64,000 nucleotides of DNA, taken from the NCBI GenBank assembly GCA_024304885.1, contig JALJOM010000003.1:778110-842109 (forward strand), written 5' to 3'. Both the position numbers and the translations under genes were made by a program. The notes below the pieces were generated by a model. It had not been told where the DNA came from, did not search any database, and saw only the letters and a program-made list of their open reading frames with translations. Shown piece after piece: positions 44,663 to 53,775 of the stretch. The DNA comes from Beijerinckiaceae bacterium (GTDB lineage: Bacteria; Pseudomonadota; Alphaproteobacteria; Rhizobiales; Beijerinckiaceae). Position 1 is the stretch's first letter. Each line of letters begins with the position of its first letter.

Positions 44663-46927
44663 ATGTTCGGCGCGCTCGGCGGTCCGCGCCTGCTGCTGCG
44701 CCGGCTCCGCGAGGTCATGGTCGAGCCGATCAGCCCGCAGGCCCGGCTCGACAAGATCGTCGTCCATATCGCCGCGAACATGGTGGCCGAGGTCTGCTCC
44801 GTCTATGTGCTGCGCGCCGACGGACGGCTCGAGCTGTCGGCGACGGAGGGCCTGAACCGGGAGGCGGTTCACCTCACCACGATGCGGACGGGAGAAGGCC
44901 TCGTCGGCTTGATCGCCGAGACGGCCGAGCCACTGGCGCTCTCGGACGCGCAGCGCCATCCCGCCTTCTCCTACCGGCCGGAGACCGGCGAGGAGATCTA
45001 TTCCTCCTTCCTCGGCGTGCCGATCCTGCGCGGCGGCAATACGCTCGGTGTCCTCGTCGTCCAGAACCGGGCCCATCGCACCTATTCCGAGGAAGAGGTC
45101 GAGGCATTGCAGACGACGGCGATGCTGCTCGCCGAGATGATCGCCTCGGGCGAGGTGCAATCCGTTGTCGTCCCCGGCAGCTATATCGCGCTCAGGCGCC
45201 CGCTCGCGCTGTCCGGAACGCCGATCGCCGACGGCGTCGGTCTCGGCCATGTCGTCCTCCACGAGCCCCGGATCGTGGTGAAGCAGCTCGTCGCGGAGGA
45301 CATCAAGCGGGAGACCGAGCGGCTCGATACCGCGATCGAGGCCATGCGCCAGTCGATCGACCGGCTGATCGACAGCCGGGTCATGGGGCCCGGCGAGCAT
45401 CGCGAGGTTCTCGAGACCTTCCGCATGTTCGCGCACGACCGCGGCTGGCTGCGCCGGCTGCGCGAGGCGGTGACGAGCGGCCTCACCGCGGAGGCCGCGG
45501 TCGAGCGGGTGCAGAACGATGCCCGTGCCAAGCTGCAACGCCGCACCGAGCCCTACCTGCGTGAGCGGCTGCACGACCTCGACGATCTCGCCAACCGGCT
45601 CCTGCATCAGCTGACCGGCCAGAGCTATGTCACATCGCACGAGGATCTCCCCGCCAACGCGATCGTCGTCGCCCGCACCATGGGTCCCGCGGCGCTTCTC
45701 GAATATGATCGCACCAAGCTGCGCGGCCTCGTGCTCGAGGACGGCAGCGCAGGGAGCCATGTCGCGATCGTCGCCCGCGCGCTCGGCATCGCGGCCATCG
45801 GCGGGGTCTCCAACATCATCGACTTCGTCGAGCCGGGCGACGCGATCATCGTCGACGCCACGACCGGCGACGTTCACGTGCGCCCGCCGCACGACGTCGA
45901 GCGGGCCTATGCCGAGAAGGCGCGGATGCGCGCGCGACGGCAGGAGCAGTACCGCAAGTTCCGCGACGTCCCGACCGTCACCCGGGACGGGACCCGGATC
46001 GATCTCGGCATGAATGCCGGCCTCCTCGTCGACCTCCAGCATGTCGAGGAGACCGGCGCGAGCTCGATCGGCCTGTTTCGGACCGAGTTCCAGTTCATGC
46101 TCGCCGAGCGCTTTCCGCGCATGCGCGAGCAGGAAGCGCTCTACCGCGCCGCCCTCGAGCAGATCAGTGGAAAGCCGATCACGTTTCGAACGCTCGATAT
46201 CGGCTCGGACAAGCATCTACCCTATATGACGAAGATCGACGAGGAGAACCCTGCGCTCGGATGGCGCGCGATCCGAATCGGGCTCGATCGCCCCGGGCTC
46301 CTGCGCATGCAGCTCCGGGGATTGCTGCACGCCGGGGCCGGGCATCGGCTGCGCATCATGTTCCCGATGATCGCGACCGTCGAGGAGTTCGAGCAGGCGA
46401 AGGCGCTCGTCGAGCGCGAGATCGCGCATTTGCGCCGGCACGGCCGCGCGCTGCCGCACCATCTCGAGCTCGGCGTCATGGTCGAGGTGCCGTCCTTGCT
46501 CTGGCAGCTCGACGAGATCTGCCCCCGTGTCGATTTTCTGTCGGTCGGCTCGAACGACCTCGTGCAATATCTCTATGCCGCGGATCGCGAGAACAAGCGC
46601 ATCAGCGACCGCTACGATGTCCTGTCGGCGCCGATCCTGAGGGCGTTGAAGTTCATCGTCGACAAGGCGCAGGCCGCGCGTAAGCCGGTCACGCTCTGCG
46701 GCGAGATCGGCGGGCGGCCGCTCGAGGCCATGGCGCTTCTCGCGATCGGCTTTCGCAGCTTGTCGATGTCCGCCGCCTCGATCGGGCCGGTCAAGGCCAT
46801 GGTCCTCGCGACGGACCTTGCGCGGCTCGAGCCCTTTGTCGCCGAGCTCATCGCCGAAAGCCACGGGAGCAGCTCGCTCCGCGAGAAGCTTCGTCGGTTC
46901 GCCGAGGAGCACACCATTCCCGTGTAG
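44663..46927 (+). CDS. ptsP: Nitrogen-PTS enzyme I (PEP-protein phosphotransferase, GAF domain)
   Basis: 754 aa enzyme I of the regulatory nitrogen phosphotransferase system; it takes phosphate from PEP to NPr and then EIIANtr. An N-terminal GAF domain (about residues 15-150, which senses glutamine or 2-oxoglutarate in relatives) is followed by the PEP-utilising N-terminal helical part, the phospho-histidine in GSAGSHVAIVARAL (near residue 370), GLFRTEFQFM and the catalytic barrel ending with SVGSNDLVQYLYAADREN and the active Cys in LCGEIGG. Start is ATG 44663 with AGGA upstream; a TTG 16 codons earlier is less likely. The TAG stop starts a TAGAGCCTGTTTC piece like the E-type repeat. Confidence 0.96.
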   Translation: MFGALGGPRLLLRRLREVMVEPISPQARLDKIVVHIAANMVAEVCSVYVLRADGRLELSATEGLNREAVHLTTMRTGEGLVGLIAETAEPLALSDAQRHPAFSYRPETGEEIYSSFLGVPILRGGNTLGVLVVQNRAHRTYSEEEVEALQTTAMLLAEMIASGEVQSVVVPGSYIALRRPLALSGTPIADGVGLGHVVLHEPRIVVKQLVAEDIKRETERLDTAIEAMRQSIDRLIDSRVMGPGEHREVLETFRMFAHDRGWLRRLREAVTSGLTAEAAVERVQNDARAKLQRRTEPYLRERLHDLDDLANRLLHQLTGQSYVTSHEDLPANAIVVARTMGPAALLEYDRTKLRGLVLEDGSAGSHVAIVARALGIAAIGGVSNIIDFVEPGDAIIVDATTGDVHVRPPHDVERAYAEKARMRARRQEQYRKFRDVPTVTRDGTRIDLGMNAGLLVDLQHVEETGASSIGLFRTEFQFMLAERFPRMREQEALYRAALEQISGKPITFRTLDIGSDKHLPYMTKIDEENPALGWRAIRIGLDRPGLLRMQLRGLLHAGAGHRLRIMFPMIATVEEFEQAKALVEREIAHLRRHGRALPHHLELGVMVEVPSLLWQLDEICPRVDFLSVGSNDLVQYLYAADRENKRISDRYDVLSAPILRALKFIVDKAQAARKPVTLCGEIGGRPLEAMALLAIGFRSLSMSAASIGPVKAMVLATDLARLEPFVAELIAESHGSSSLREKLRRFAEEHTIPV

Positions 46928-47075
46928 AGCCTGTTTCTGCGCGCCTGACGAAGGCACTCGCAAGCGCCGGCGATGCTTCGCACGTTCGATCTCGATGCTT
47001 CGATCGATCGGCATCGATGCGAGAATACGACGAAACGAGACTGGCGAGCCGCTTTGCGATCGGCCCGGATCGGGG
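46924..47075. other. Possible decayed E-type repeat between ptsP and repeat copy D
   Basis: Begins TAGAGCCTGTTTCTGCGC at the ptsP stop codon, which recalls the TAGAGCCGTTTCCGATC start of the copy at 25390. The middle is rich in CATCGATCGATGC-like dyads (46994-47018). The match is short and the rest diverged. No gene is seen. Confidence 0.35.
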
Positions 47076-47230
47076 CTAGAGCGGGATGAGGAAAAGCGTA
47101 CAGCGGTCTTCCGGCGCAATCGCGTTTACGCAGATTGCGTGAACTTATCTGCCTATGCCGCTCTACACTTTTGGAATCGATCACGTTTCATGACTTTGGC
47201 TCGAGTCGATCCAAAGTCTTCGTGATCTAG
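47076..47230 (+). repeat. Dispersed intergenic repeat, A-type copy D
   Basis: Starts CTAGAGCGGGATGAGGAAAA and ends TTCGTGATCTAG. It keeps the GTTTACGCA-GAT-TGCGTgAAC palindrome (one mismatch) and a shortened GACTTTGG-x-TCGA dyad. It ends 53 bases before the prfA ATG, so it is part of the prfA 5-prime region. Confidence 0.88.
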
Positions 47231-47283
47231 CTGCACGACCCCGGCCGACGCGCTCCCCCGACCATCCTGTCCCCGCGAAACCC

Positions 47284-48357
47284 ATGTTGCCCGAAGACAA
47301 GCTCGAACTCATCCTGCGCCGCTACGAGGAAATCTCGGCGAAGCTCACGGAAGCGCCCGAGGCCTCGGTACTCGTCGCCTTGTCGCGCGAGCTCTCCTCG
47401 CTCGAAGGCGTCGTCGCCGCCATCCGCGGCTATCGCAGGGAGGCGCTCGAGGTCAGCGGCCTCGAGGCGCTCGAGGCGGATCCTGGCACGGAGCCCGAGA
47501 TGCGCGGCCTCGTCGAGGAGGAACTGCGCGAGGCGCGCGCGAGGCTCGAGGCGCAAGAGCACGAGCTTCGGATCGCGCTACTGCCCAAGGACGAAGCCGA
47601 CGCGAAGAGCGCGATCCTCGAGGTGCGCGCCGGAACCGGCGGGGACGAGGCGGCGCTCTTCGCCGGCGACCTCTTCCGCATGTACCAGCGCTATGCCGAA
47701 TCCAAGGGCTGGCATGTCGAGGTCCTGTCCGCGAGCGAGGGAACCGCGGGCGGCTTCAAGGAGATCGTCGCCGAGATCGAAGGGAGCGGGGTCTTTGCGC
47801 GGCTGAAGTTCGAATCCGGCACCCACCGCGTGCAGCGCGTGCCCGACACCGAGACCCAGGGCCGCATCCACACCTCGGCGGCGACTGTCGCGGTCCTGCC
47901 CCAGGCCGAGGAGGTCGATGTCGCGATCAACGAGGCCGAGCTCAAGATCGATACGATGCGCGCGCAAGGCGCGGGTGGCCAGCACGTCAACAAGACCGAG
48001 TCGGCGATCAGGATCACCCACATGCCGACCGGGACGATCGTCTTCGTCCAGGACGAGCGCTCGCAGCACAAGAATCGCGCCCGCGCCATGGCCTTGCTGC
48101 GCACCAGGCTCTACGACATGGAGCGCCAGAAGCTCGACGCGGAGCGGGCCGCGGACCGCCGCGCGCAAGTCGGATCTGGGGATCGCTCGGAGCGCATCCG
48201 CACCTACAACTTTCCGCAGGGGCGGCTGACCGATCATCGGATCAACCTCACCCTCTACAAGCTCGACAAGATCATCACAGGTGAGGCGCTCGACGAGGTG
48301 ATCGACGCTCTGGTGACACATCACCAGGCTCAGCAGCTGGCCGCGAGCGAGAGCTGA
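47284..48357 (+). CDS. prfA: Peptide chain release factor 1
   Basis: 357 aa class I release factor that ends translation at UAA and UAG. The catalytic GGQ is in [17 protein letters not shown]; the codon-recognition loop is at about residues 185-192 ([14 protein letters not shown], where the RF1 P-x-T type element VPDTE lies); the C-terminal [13 protein letters not shown] is conserved. Complete. prmC, the usual partner, is not next to it: a transglutaminase-like gene follows after 97 bases with a hairpin between. A dispersed repeat precedes it. Confidence 0.97.
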   Translation: MLPEDKLELILRRYEEISAKLTEAPEASVLVALSRELSSLEGVVAAIRGYRREALEVSGLEALEADPGTEPEMRGLVEEELREARARLEAQEHELRIALLPKDEADAKSAILEVRAGTGGDEAALFAGDLFRMYQRYAESKGWHVEVLSASEGTAGGFKEIVAEIEGSGVFARLKFESGTHRVQRVPDTETQGRIHTSAATVAVLPQAEEVDVAINEAELKIDTMRAQGAGGQHVNKTESAIRITHMPTGTIVFVQDERSQHKNRARAMALLRTRLYDMERQKLDAERAADRRAQVGSGDRSERIRTYNFPQGRLTDHRINLTLYKLDKIITGEALDEVIDALVTHHQAQQLAASES

Positions 48358-48391
48358 ACCGCAGGAAGCTCGCGCGGGAACCAATCCGGGA

Positions 48392-48433
48392 CCCGCGAAT
48401 TCACGACGTCCGAGCCAGACGCGAATTCGCGGG
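48392..48433. terminator. Stem-loop downstream of prfA
   Basis: CCCGCGAATTC (48392-48402) and its exact complement GAATTCGCGGG (48423-48433) are separated by 20 bases. There is no T-run. It stands between the prfA stop and the transglutaminase-like start, so it may be a weak terminator, an RNA stability element or an operator. Confidence 0.4.
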
Positions 48434-48454
48434 CCGCACTCGCGGGATTCATCG

Positions 48455-49297
48455 ATGCTGATCCGATATGGCTACGAGCTGACCTTCTCGTGCCCGCAGC
48501 CGACCATGATGGTGTGCCTGCTCGACGCCCATCCGGAGCGCTCGCAACATCTACGCTACGAAAGTCCCCCGACGACGACGCCGACGATTCCGACGACGAC
48601 CTATCTCGACATCTACGAGAATCTCGTGCGCAGGTTCGTCGCGCCGCAGGGGGATCTGACGATCACCTCGGATGCGGTGATCGAGGACAGCGGCCGGCCC
48701 GACCGCGTCGCGCTCGAGGCGCGGGAAGTGCCCGTCGAGCGCTTGCCCGACGCCTGCCTGCTTTTCCTCCTCGCCAGCCGCTATTGCGAGAGCGACAAGC
48801 TCGCGGACATCGCTTGGGGCCATTTCGGGTCGAGCCCCCGGGGATGGCGCCGGGTCCAGGCGATCTGCGATTTCGTCTCGGATCATCTGACCTTCGGCTA
48901 CGAGCACGCCCGTGCGTCGCGGACCGCCTACGAGGCCTATCAAGAGCGGATCGGCGTCTGCCGCGATTTCGCCCATCTCGCAGTCGCCTTCTGCCGCGCG
49001 ATGAACATCCCGGCCCGATATGCGAACGGGTTCCTCGGCGATATCGGCGTGCCGCCGGATCCCGCGCCGATGGATTACAACGCCTGGTTCGAAGCCTACC
49101 TCGACGGTGGCTGGGTCACCTTCGACGCGCGCCATAACATACCACGCATCGGCAGGATCACGGTCGCGCGCGGCCGCGACGCAACCGACATCCCGCTCGT
49201 GACCTCGTTCGGTCCCCACGTCCTGACGACCTTTCGCGTGTGGACCGACGAGGTCGGTCCGGACCTGCTGCAGGACCTCCGGTGCCGTCGCGCGTGA
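48455..49297 (+). CDS. Transglutaminase-like cysteine protease family protein
   Basis: 280 aa soluble protein. An N-terminal domain (about 1-130) has the RYGYELTFSCPQPT strand of this family; the transglutaminase core follows with the Cys in RIGVCRDFAHLAVAFCRAMNIPARY. In textbook members the next catalytic residue is His in a HAWFE motif; here it reads DYNAWFEAYL, and the only nearby His is in FDARHNIPRIGR. The Asp of FDARHN is present. So either this branch uses another His or activity is altered. It may act on peptides or peptidoglycan crosslinks. It follows prfA but with a gap, so the two may not share a transcript. Function unknown. Confidence 0.87.
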   Translation: MLIRYGYELTFSCPQPTMMVCLLDAHPERSQHLRYESPPTTTPTIPTTTYLDIYENLVRRFVAPQGDLTITSDAVIEDSGRPDRVALEAREVPVERLPDACLLFLLASRYCESDKLADIAWGHFGSSPRGWRRVQAICDFVSDHLTFGYEHARASRTAYEAYQERIGVCRDFAHLAVAFCRAMNIPARYANGFLGDIGVPPDPAPMDYNAWFEAYLDGGWVTFDARHNIPRIGRITVARGRDATDIPLVTSFGPHVLTTFRVWTDEVGPDLLQDLRCRRA

Positions 49298-49333
49298 CGT
49301 GAGCGGTCACCCCGTCGGGCCGGCTGTCGCTCG

Positions 49334-50866
49334 CTATCCGGCTCGGTGCGCGAAGGCGGCCAGTCGCGCCATCTGGACCGCGAGAGGCTGACCCTTCCGC
49401 GAGGACCCCGGCTCGGCGATCGCGAACCGCGCCACGAGGCGCATCAGCTCCTCGGTCTCGCCCTCGAGCCCGCGCGTCGCCGCCGTCGCCTGCTCGACCA
49501 TGGCGGCATTCTGCTGGGTCAGATGATCCATCTGATGGACGGCGCTGTTCACGCCCTCGAGACCGTCCGACTGCTCCTTGGCCGAGGCGGCAATCGTGGT
49601 GACGCGGCGGTCGATGTCGATCACGCGCTCGATGATCCGCTCGAGCGACTGGCCCGTCTCGCCGACGAGGCCGACACCGGCATTGACCTTCTCCGAACTC
49701 GTGACGATCAGGGCCTTGATCTCCTTGGCGGCCTCCGCGGAGCGCTGCGCCAGCGCGCGGACCTCCTGGGCGACGACAGCGAAGCCGCGCCCGGCTTCCC
49801 CCGCGCGGGCCGCCTCGACGCCGGCATTGAGGGCGAGGAGATTGGTCTGGAACGCGATCTCGTCGATCACGCCGATGATGCTCGAAATCTTCTGCGACGA
49901 GGATTCGATCTCGCTCATCGCGGCAATCGCCTGCTTCACGACCTCCTCGGATTGCTGCGCGTCGCGCTTCGCCGTGGCGACCCCGCGCGAGACGTCCAGC
50001 GCGGCCTCGGCGGTCTGCTTCACGCTCGCCGTCAATTGCGCGAGCGCCGCGGCGGATTGCTCGATGCTCGCGGCCTGCTTCTCGGTGCGATGGGACAAGT
50101 CGTCGGACGCCTGGGCCATTTCCTCGGCCCCGGTCCGAATCGCCCGGCTCGAGGTCGCGACGGCGGCCATGGTCTCGTGTAGCTTGTCGAGCGCGGCGTT
50201 GAAATCCCGCTTGAGCCCCGAGAACTCGGCGGCGAGCTCGGAATCCACACGGGACACGAGATCGCCCGAGGCGAGGTGCTCGAGCGCGGTCGCCATCGCC
50301 TGCATGGCCTCGGTCGTCTTGCGTGCCGCTTCCGCCCGGGCCTCCTCGGCGCGGCGACGCTCCTCGGCGAGAGTGTCGAGATAGATCGAGATCGCATAAT
50401 CCATGTCGAGCATGACGGCTTTCATCAAGGCCGACAGGGCGCCGGCCATCTTGGCGGCGCCGGCCTTGTTGCGCAGGAAGAGGCCCGGCCATTGGTCCTC
50501 GACCACGGCGTGGACGAGCTGCTCGGTCACCAAAGCATAGCCGCCGATATACCAGCGCGGCTCGAGGCCGAGATGCGCATGGGCCCGGCCGATGCCCTCG
50601 ACCGCGCGGACGTAGTCGGCGCCGTACTCGGCCGTACTTATGATCGCCCAATGTTGCTCCTGGCGGCCCTTGGCGCCCGTCATGTGGGCTTCGTCCTTGA
50701 AGAATCTCGCGGTCTCGGGCGTCTGCCGGACCTTGTCGTAGAACACCGCGAGCGCCGGGCCGATCGCCTTGCCGAGGAGCGGCTTCAGCGCCTTCAGCCG
50801 CGCTCGGGCAGCCGCATCGAAGCCCATGAAGGTCAAGCGCTGCTGCAATGGGTCTTTTTCGCTCAT
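49334..50866 (-). CDS. Soluble globin-coupled chemoreceptor (HemAT-like)
   Basis: 510 aa methyl-accepting protein with no membrane segment. Residues about 1-170 are a globin sensor domain; the proximal haem His is probably that in [12 protein letters not shown], and [13 protein letters not shown] fits helix G. A HAMP-like/coiled linker (about 185-245, [20 protein letters not shown]) leads to the MCP signalling domain, whose hairpin tip is [23 protein letters not shown]. This is the build of HemAT, an O2 (or NO/CO) receptor for aerotaxis. Start ATG 50866. No che or flagellar genes are near. The DUF6398-like gene is divergent. Confidence 0.92.
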   Translation of the reverse strand: MSEKDPLQQRLTFMGFDAAARARLKALKPLLGKAIGPALAVFYDKVRQTPETARFFKDEAHMTGAKGRQEQHWAIISTAEYGADYVRAVEGIGRAHAHLGLEPRWYIGGYALVTEQLVHAVVEDQWPGLFLRNKAGAAKMAGALSALMKAVMLDMDYAISIYLDTLAEERRRAEEARAEAARKTTEAMQAMATALEHLASGDLVSRVDSELAAEFSGLKRDFNAALDKLHETMAAVATSSRAIRTGAEEMAQASDDLSHRTEKQAASIEQSAAALAQLTASVKQTAEAALDVSRGVATAKRDAQQSEEVVKQAIAAMSEIESSSQKISSIIGVIDEIAFQTNLLALNAGVEAARAGEAGRGFAVVAQEVRALAQRSAEAAKEIKALIVTSSEKVNAGVGLVGETGQSLERIIERVIDIDRRVTTIAASAKEQSDGLEGVNSAVHQMDHLTQQNAAMVEQATAATRGLEGETEELMRLVARFAIAEPGSSRKGQPLAVQMARLAAFAHRAG

Positions 50867-51031
50867 GAGAGGGTCCTGCGAGGTCGGTGCTTGTGCCCGT
50901 TGTTGCCGAGCCTGTGCACAACGCGAGGATCGTGTTGCGCGAGGCGGACGAATCGACTCGGTTCGAGACGAGCTTGGACCTCCGAATTTGTCCGGGGCTG
51001 ACCATCCGAGCGCGCCAGAAGGATGATCCTC

Positions 51032-51886
51032 GTGGCCGAGACCAAGTCCCTGAAGGTGCCGAAGGCCATGGCCGTGACCTACGAGGCGGTCACGGGGGCG
51101 ACCGACGGCTTTTGCCGCGACCATCTCGATGCGGAATACGCGAAGCTCGCGCGCAAGGCGGTTGCCGCGCTCTGCCGCAAGCGGCCGAGCCCTCTCGCGC
51201 GCGGCGAGCCGCGCACCTGGGCTTGTGCGGTTCTCTATGCCCTGGGCCAAGTGAACTTCCTGAGCGACAAGAGCTTCGCACCCACGATGCGGCTCGCCGA
51301 TCTCTGCGCCCGCTTCGGGGTCGGCGCCAGCACGGGAGGCAGCAAGGCGAAGATCGTGCGCGACGCGCTCGGCATGGATCGCACGGACACCGGGTGGATT
51401 CTGCCGAGCCTCTTGAAGGACCACCCGCTGGGCCTGCTATGGGCGATCGACGCCTTGCTCTCGGGCAGGCGCGAGATGCCACCGGAGTTGCTGGAGCTCG
51501 CCGTCGCCGCCGGGATCGTTCCCGGCGTCGCGCCGTCGCGCGAGCCGAGCATGGGGATCGATGATCGCGCGCAGACGGGCCGGCTCCTCGGCGAGCTCGA
51601 GAAGGCCCTCCCGCTCTCCGCCTCGGTCACCCCGGATCTGATCCCGAGCTTGCGCGAGATTTTCAAGTCGGCCGTCATCCCCGTGCAATGGCAGGTCACG
51701 CGCCTCGAATATCTCGGCGACGAGGGCGGTATCATGTGCCACATCGTGGGTGACGTGGGCCGCACCGACGATGTTGTGCTCGTCTCGATCACCCATCTCG
51801 CCTTCGACGAGAGCACCCCCTGTGCCCGTGAGATCGCGGCCTACCAAAGGCACCGCTGCGAGCGCTTGCGCCTAGCCGCGGCATGA
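51032..51886 (+). CDS. DUF6398-like protein of unknown function
   Basis: 284 aa soluble protein. The first 110 residues resemble the DUF6398 family: [19 protein letters not shown], then the [23 protein letters not shown] motif and [19 protein letters not shown]. The second half has an AHSA-like or unrelated fold that I cannot place; it includes [28 protein letters not shown] 51032 is preferred since AAGG lies nine bases before it; the ATG three codons upstream overlaps that site. The stop abuts the convergent MFS gene, with no gap. No function can be assigned. Confidence 0.75.
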   Translation: MAETKSLKVPKAMAVTYEAVTGATDGFCRDHLDAEYAKLARKAVAALCRKRPSPLARGEPRTWACAVLYALGQVNFLSDKSFAPTMRLADLCARFGVGASTGGSKAKIVRDALGMDRTDTGWILPSLLKDHPLGLLWAIDALLSGRREMPPELLELAVAAGIVPGVAPSREPSMGIDDRAQTGRLLGELEKALPLSASVTPDLIPSLREIFKSAVIPVQWQVTRLEYLGDEGGIMCHIVGDVGRTDDVVLVSITHLAFDESTPCAREIAAYQRHRCERLRLAAA

Positions 51887-53116
51887 TCAGCCAGCCGTCC
51901 GGGCTTCGTGCATCAGGACCGCGACGATCGCTCCTGAGACGAAGGTCAGGACGCCGACGGACGCGATCGCAGCGGAGAAGCCGAATCGATCGGCGACGAG
52001 ACCGGCCGCCAGGGCTCCGATCGCGTAGCCGAGATCGCGCCAGAAGCGGTACACGCTGAGCGAGCGCGCGCGCCATGTCGGGTGGGACGCATCCGACACG
52101 GCGGCGATGAGGCTCGGATAGACCATGGCCGTGCCGATCCCGAGCAGCAGGCTGCCGACGAGCCACGACGTGAAGTCGCGCGTGGCGGCGGTCAGGAACA
52201 GGCCACCCGCCTGCACCCACATGCCCGCGACGATCAGCCCCTTGCGTCCGAGCCGGTCGCTCAGAGGACCGGTCGCGATCTGGAGCAGGCCCCAGGTCAC
52301 GGGGTAGACGCCCTTCAGAAGGCCGATTCGCTCGACGCCGAGCCCGTAGGCGGCGAAGAACAAGGGAAAGATCCCCCAGCTCATGCCGTCGTTGAGGTTG
52401 TTGACGAGGCCGGCCTGGGATGCCGCGAAGAGGTTGCGGTCCTTGAACGAGGTCAGCGCGAAGATTTGCCGAAATCCCATCGCGGGCGCGGGCTCGACGC
52501 CGCTCGCCTCGAGCCGCACATGGTCGCGCGTATCGCGAACCAGCAGGATAGAGAGCAGGGTGCCGAGGACCGCGTAGCCGATGCCGAGCGCGATCGGCGC
52601 CGGGCGTAGCCCGTGGCGCGCGGCGAGATAGCCCGTGGCGAGCGCCGTTGCGCCGACCGCGAGATAGCCGGCGAACTCGTTCAAGCCCACCGCGAGGCCG
52701 CGCGATTGCGGCCCGACGAGATCCACCTTCATGATGACGGTCATCGACCAGGCGAGCCCCTGGTTGATCCCGAGCAGGATATTGGCGGCGACGATCCATT
52801 CGTAGCTCGGGGCGAGCATGATCATGAACGGTACCGGCAGGCCGATGAGCCAGCCGAGCACCAGCACGCGCTTGCGGCCCCACAGATCGGCGAGCTGGCC
52901 GGATAGGAGGTTGGTCAGCGCCTTGACCACGCCGAAGCCGATGATGAAGGACGTCACGAGGGCGGTGGAGGCAATGTGGAATTCCTCTGCGCCGATCAGG
53001 GGCACGACCGTGCGCTCGATCCCTACCATCCCGCCGACGAAGGCGTTGATCAGTACGAGCAAAGCGAATTGAGGCCAGTTGGCGCGAAGGCCGAGGACGA
53101 TCTCCCGCTTTCCCAC
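51887..53116 (-). CDS. MFS transporter
   Basis: 409 aa major facilitator with 12 predicted helices. The family motif between helices 2 and 3 is GQLADLWGRKRVLVLG (the G-x-LaD-x-GR-kr pattern), and the mirror motif between 8 and 9 is GPLSDRLGRKGLIVAG. It lacks an obvious substrate signature; drug or metabolite export is the usual role for such proteins. Start is GTG 53116. Stops directly beside the DUF6398-like gene. Divergent from the HTH-like gene. Confidence 0.9.
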   Translation of the reverse strand: MGKREIVLGLRANWPQFALLVLINAFVGGMVGIERTVVPLIGAEEFHIASTALVTSFIIGFGVVKALTNLLSGQLADLWGRKRVLVLGWLIGLPVPFMIMLAPSYEWIVAANILLGINQGLAWSMTVIMKVDLVGPQSRGLAVGLNEFAGYLAVGATALATGYLAARHGLRPAPIALGIGYAVLGTLLSILLVRDTRDHVRLEASGVEPAPAMGFRQIFALTSFKDRNLFAASQAGLVNNLNDGMSWGIFPLFFAAYGLGVERIGLLKGVYPVTWGLLQIATGPLSDRLGRKGLIVAGMWVQAGGLFLTAATRDFTSWLVGSLLLGIGTAMVYPSLIAAVSDASHPTWRARSLSVYRFWRDLGYAIGALAAGLVADRFGFSAAIASVGVLTFVSGAIVAVLMHEARTAG

Positions 53117-53195
53117 GAATGCACCTCACGTTCATTTCCGGGAGCCTGCGGTTCGCCGCGCTTGACCCGAGCCATCCAGGGTCCAAGACTAGCGC

Positions 53196-53747
53196 ATGGC
53201 CCCGATCGAGAAAGCCCGCGCCGCGCTCGCCGCGAATCCCCTGCCGCAAAGCCCCTATGTCGAGGTGATCGGTGATGTGATCGTCATCAAGTCGGGCTTC
53301 AGCGAGCAGCTCCTCCAGATCTTGCGCTGGGTCCCGAAGGTCGAGTGGCGGCCGGAACGGCGCTGCTTCCTCGTGCCTCTGACCGGCCTCGAATCGGTGC
53401 GCGCAGTCCTGCCGGAGATTCTGAGGCTCGCCGAGCTGACCCGGCCGCAGGCGCGTGAGGGCGCCGGACATGACGCGGACGAGCCCTCTTCGCCGCGGGC
53501 CCTGTTCCAGTCGGCAGCGCGACTGCTTTTCGGAACGGACTGGCAGCGCGACACCGCCCGCGCACTCGGCCGTGACGAGGTGGCGCTCGCCCGTTGGATG
53601 GCGGGCGAGGATACGCTCGACGACGTGGATCTCCTTCTGGCCGAGATGCTGGCTCTCGTGCGCCGGCGCGCGGACGAGATTGCGCGAGCGGCCGACCGTT
53701 TCGCCGCGGCGATCGGCAAGGAGAGCCGGGGAGGGGACCCGAGCTGA
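53196..53747 (+). CDS. Small HTH-like protein of unknown function
   Basis: 183 aa. The first 75 residues form a small alpha/beta unit (YVEVIGDVIVIKSGFSEQLLQILRWVPKVEWRPERRCFLVPL), which recalls the HARP-type or SMARCAL-like substrate-handling fold. The C-terminal half has a DNA-binding-like run, LFGTDWQRDTARALGRDEVALARWMAGE, with the typical HTH spacing of proteins that read as GxxWQxxLARxLGV. The end is a charged helix. It may be a DNA-associated regulator. The gene stands alone, convergent with thiD. Confidence 0.7.
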   Translation: MAPIEKARAALAANPLPQSPYVEVIGDVIVIKSGFSEQLLQILRWVPKVEWRPERRCFLVPLTGLESVRAVLPEILRLAELTRPQAREGAGHDADEPSSPRALFQSAARLLFGTDWQRDTARALGRDEVALARWMAGEDTLDDVDLLLAEMLALVRRRADEIARAADRFAAAIGKESRGGDPS

Positions 53748-53775
53748 CAGCCGGGCGAGCCTCGCCTTTGGCCTT

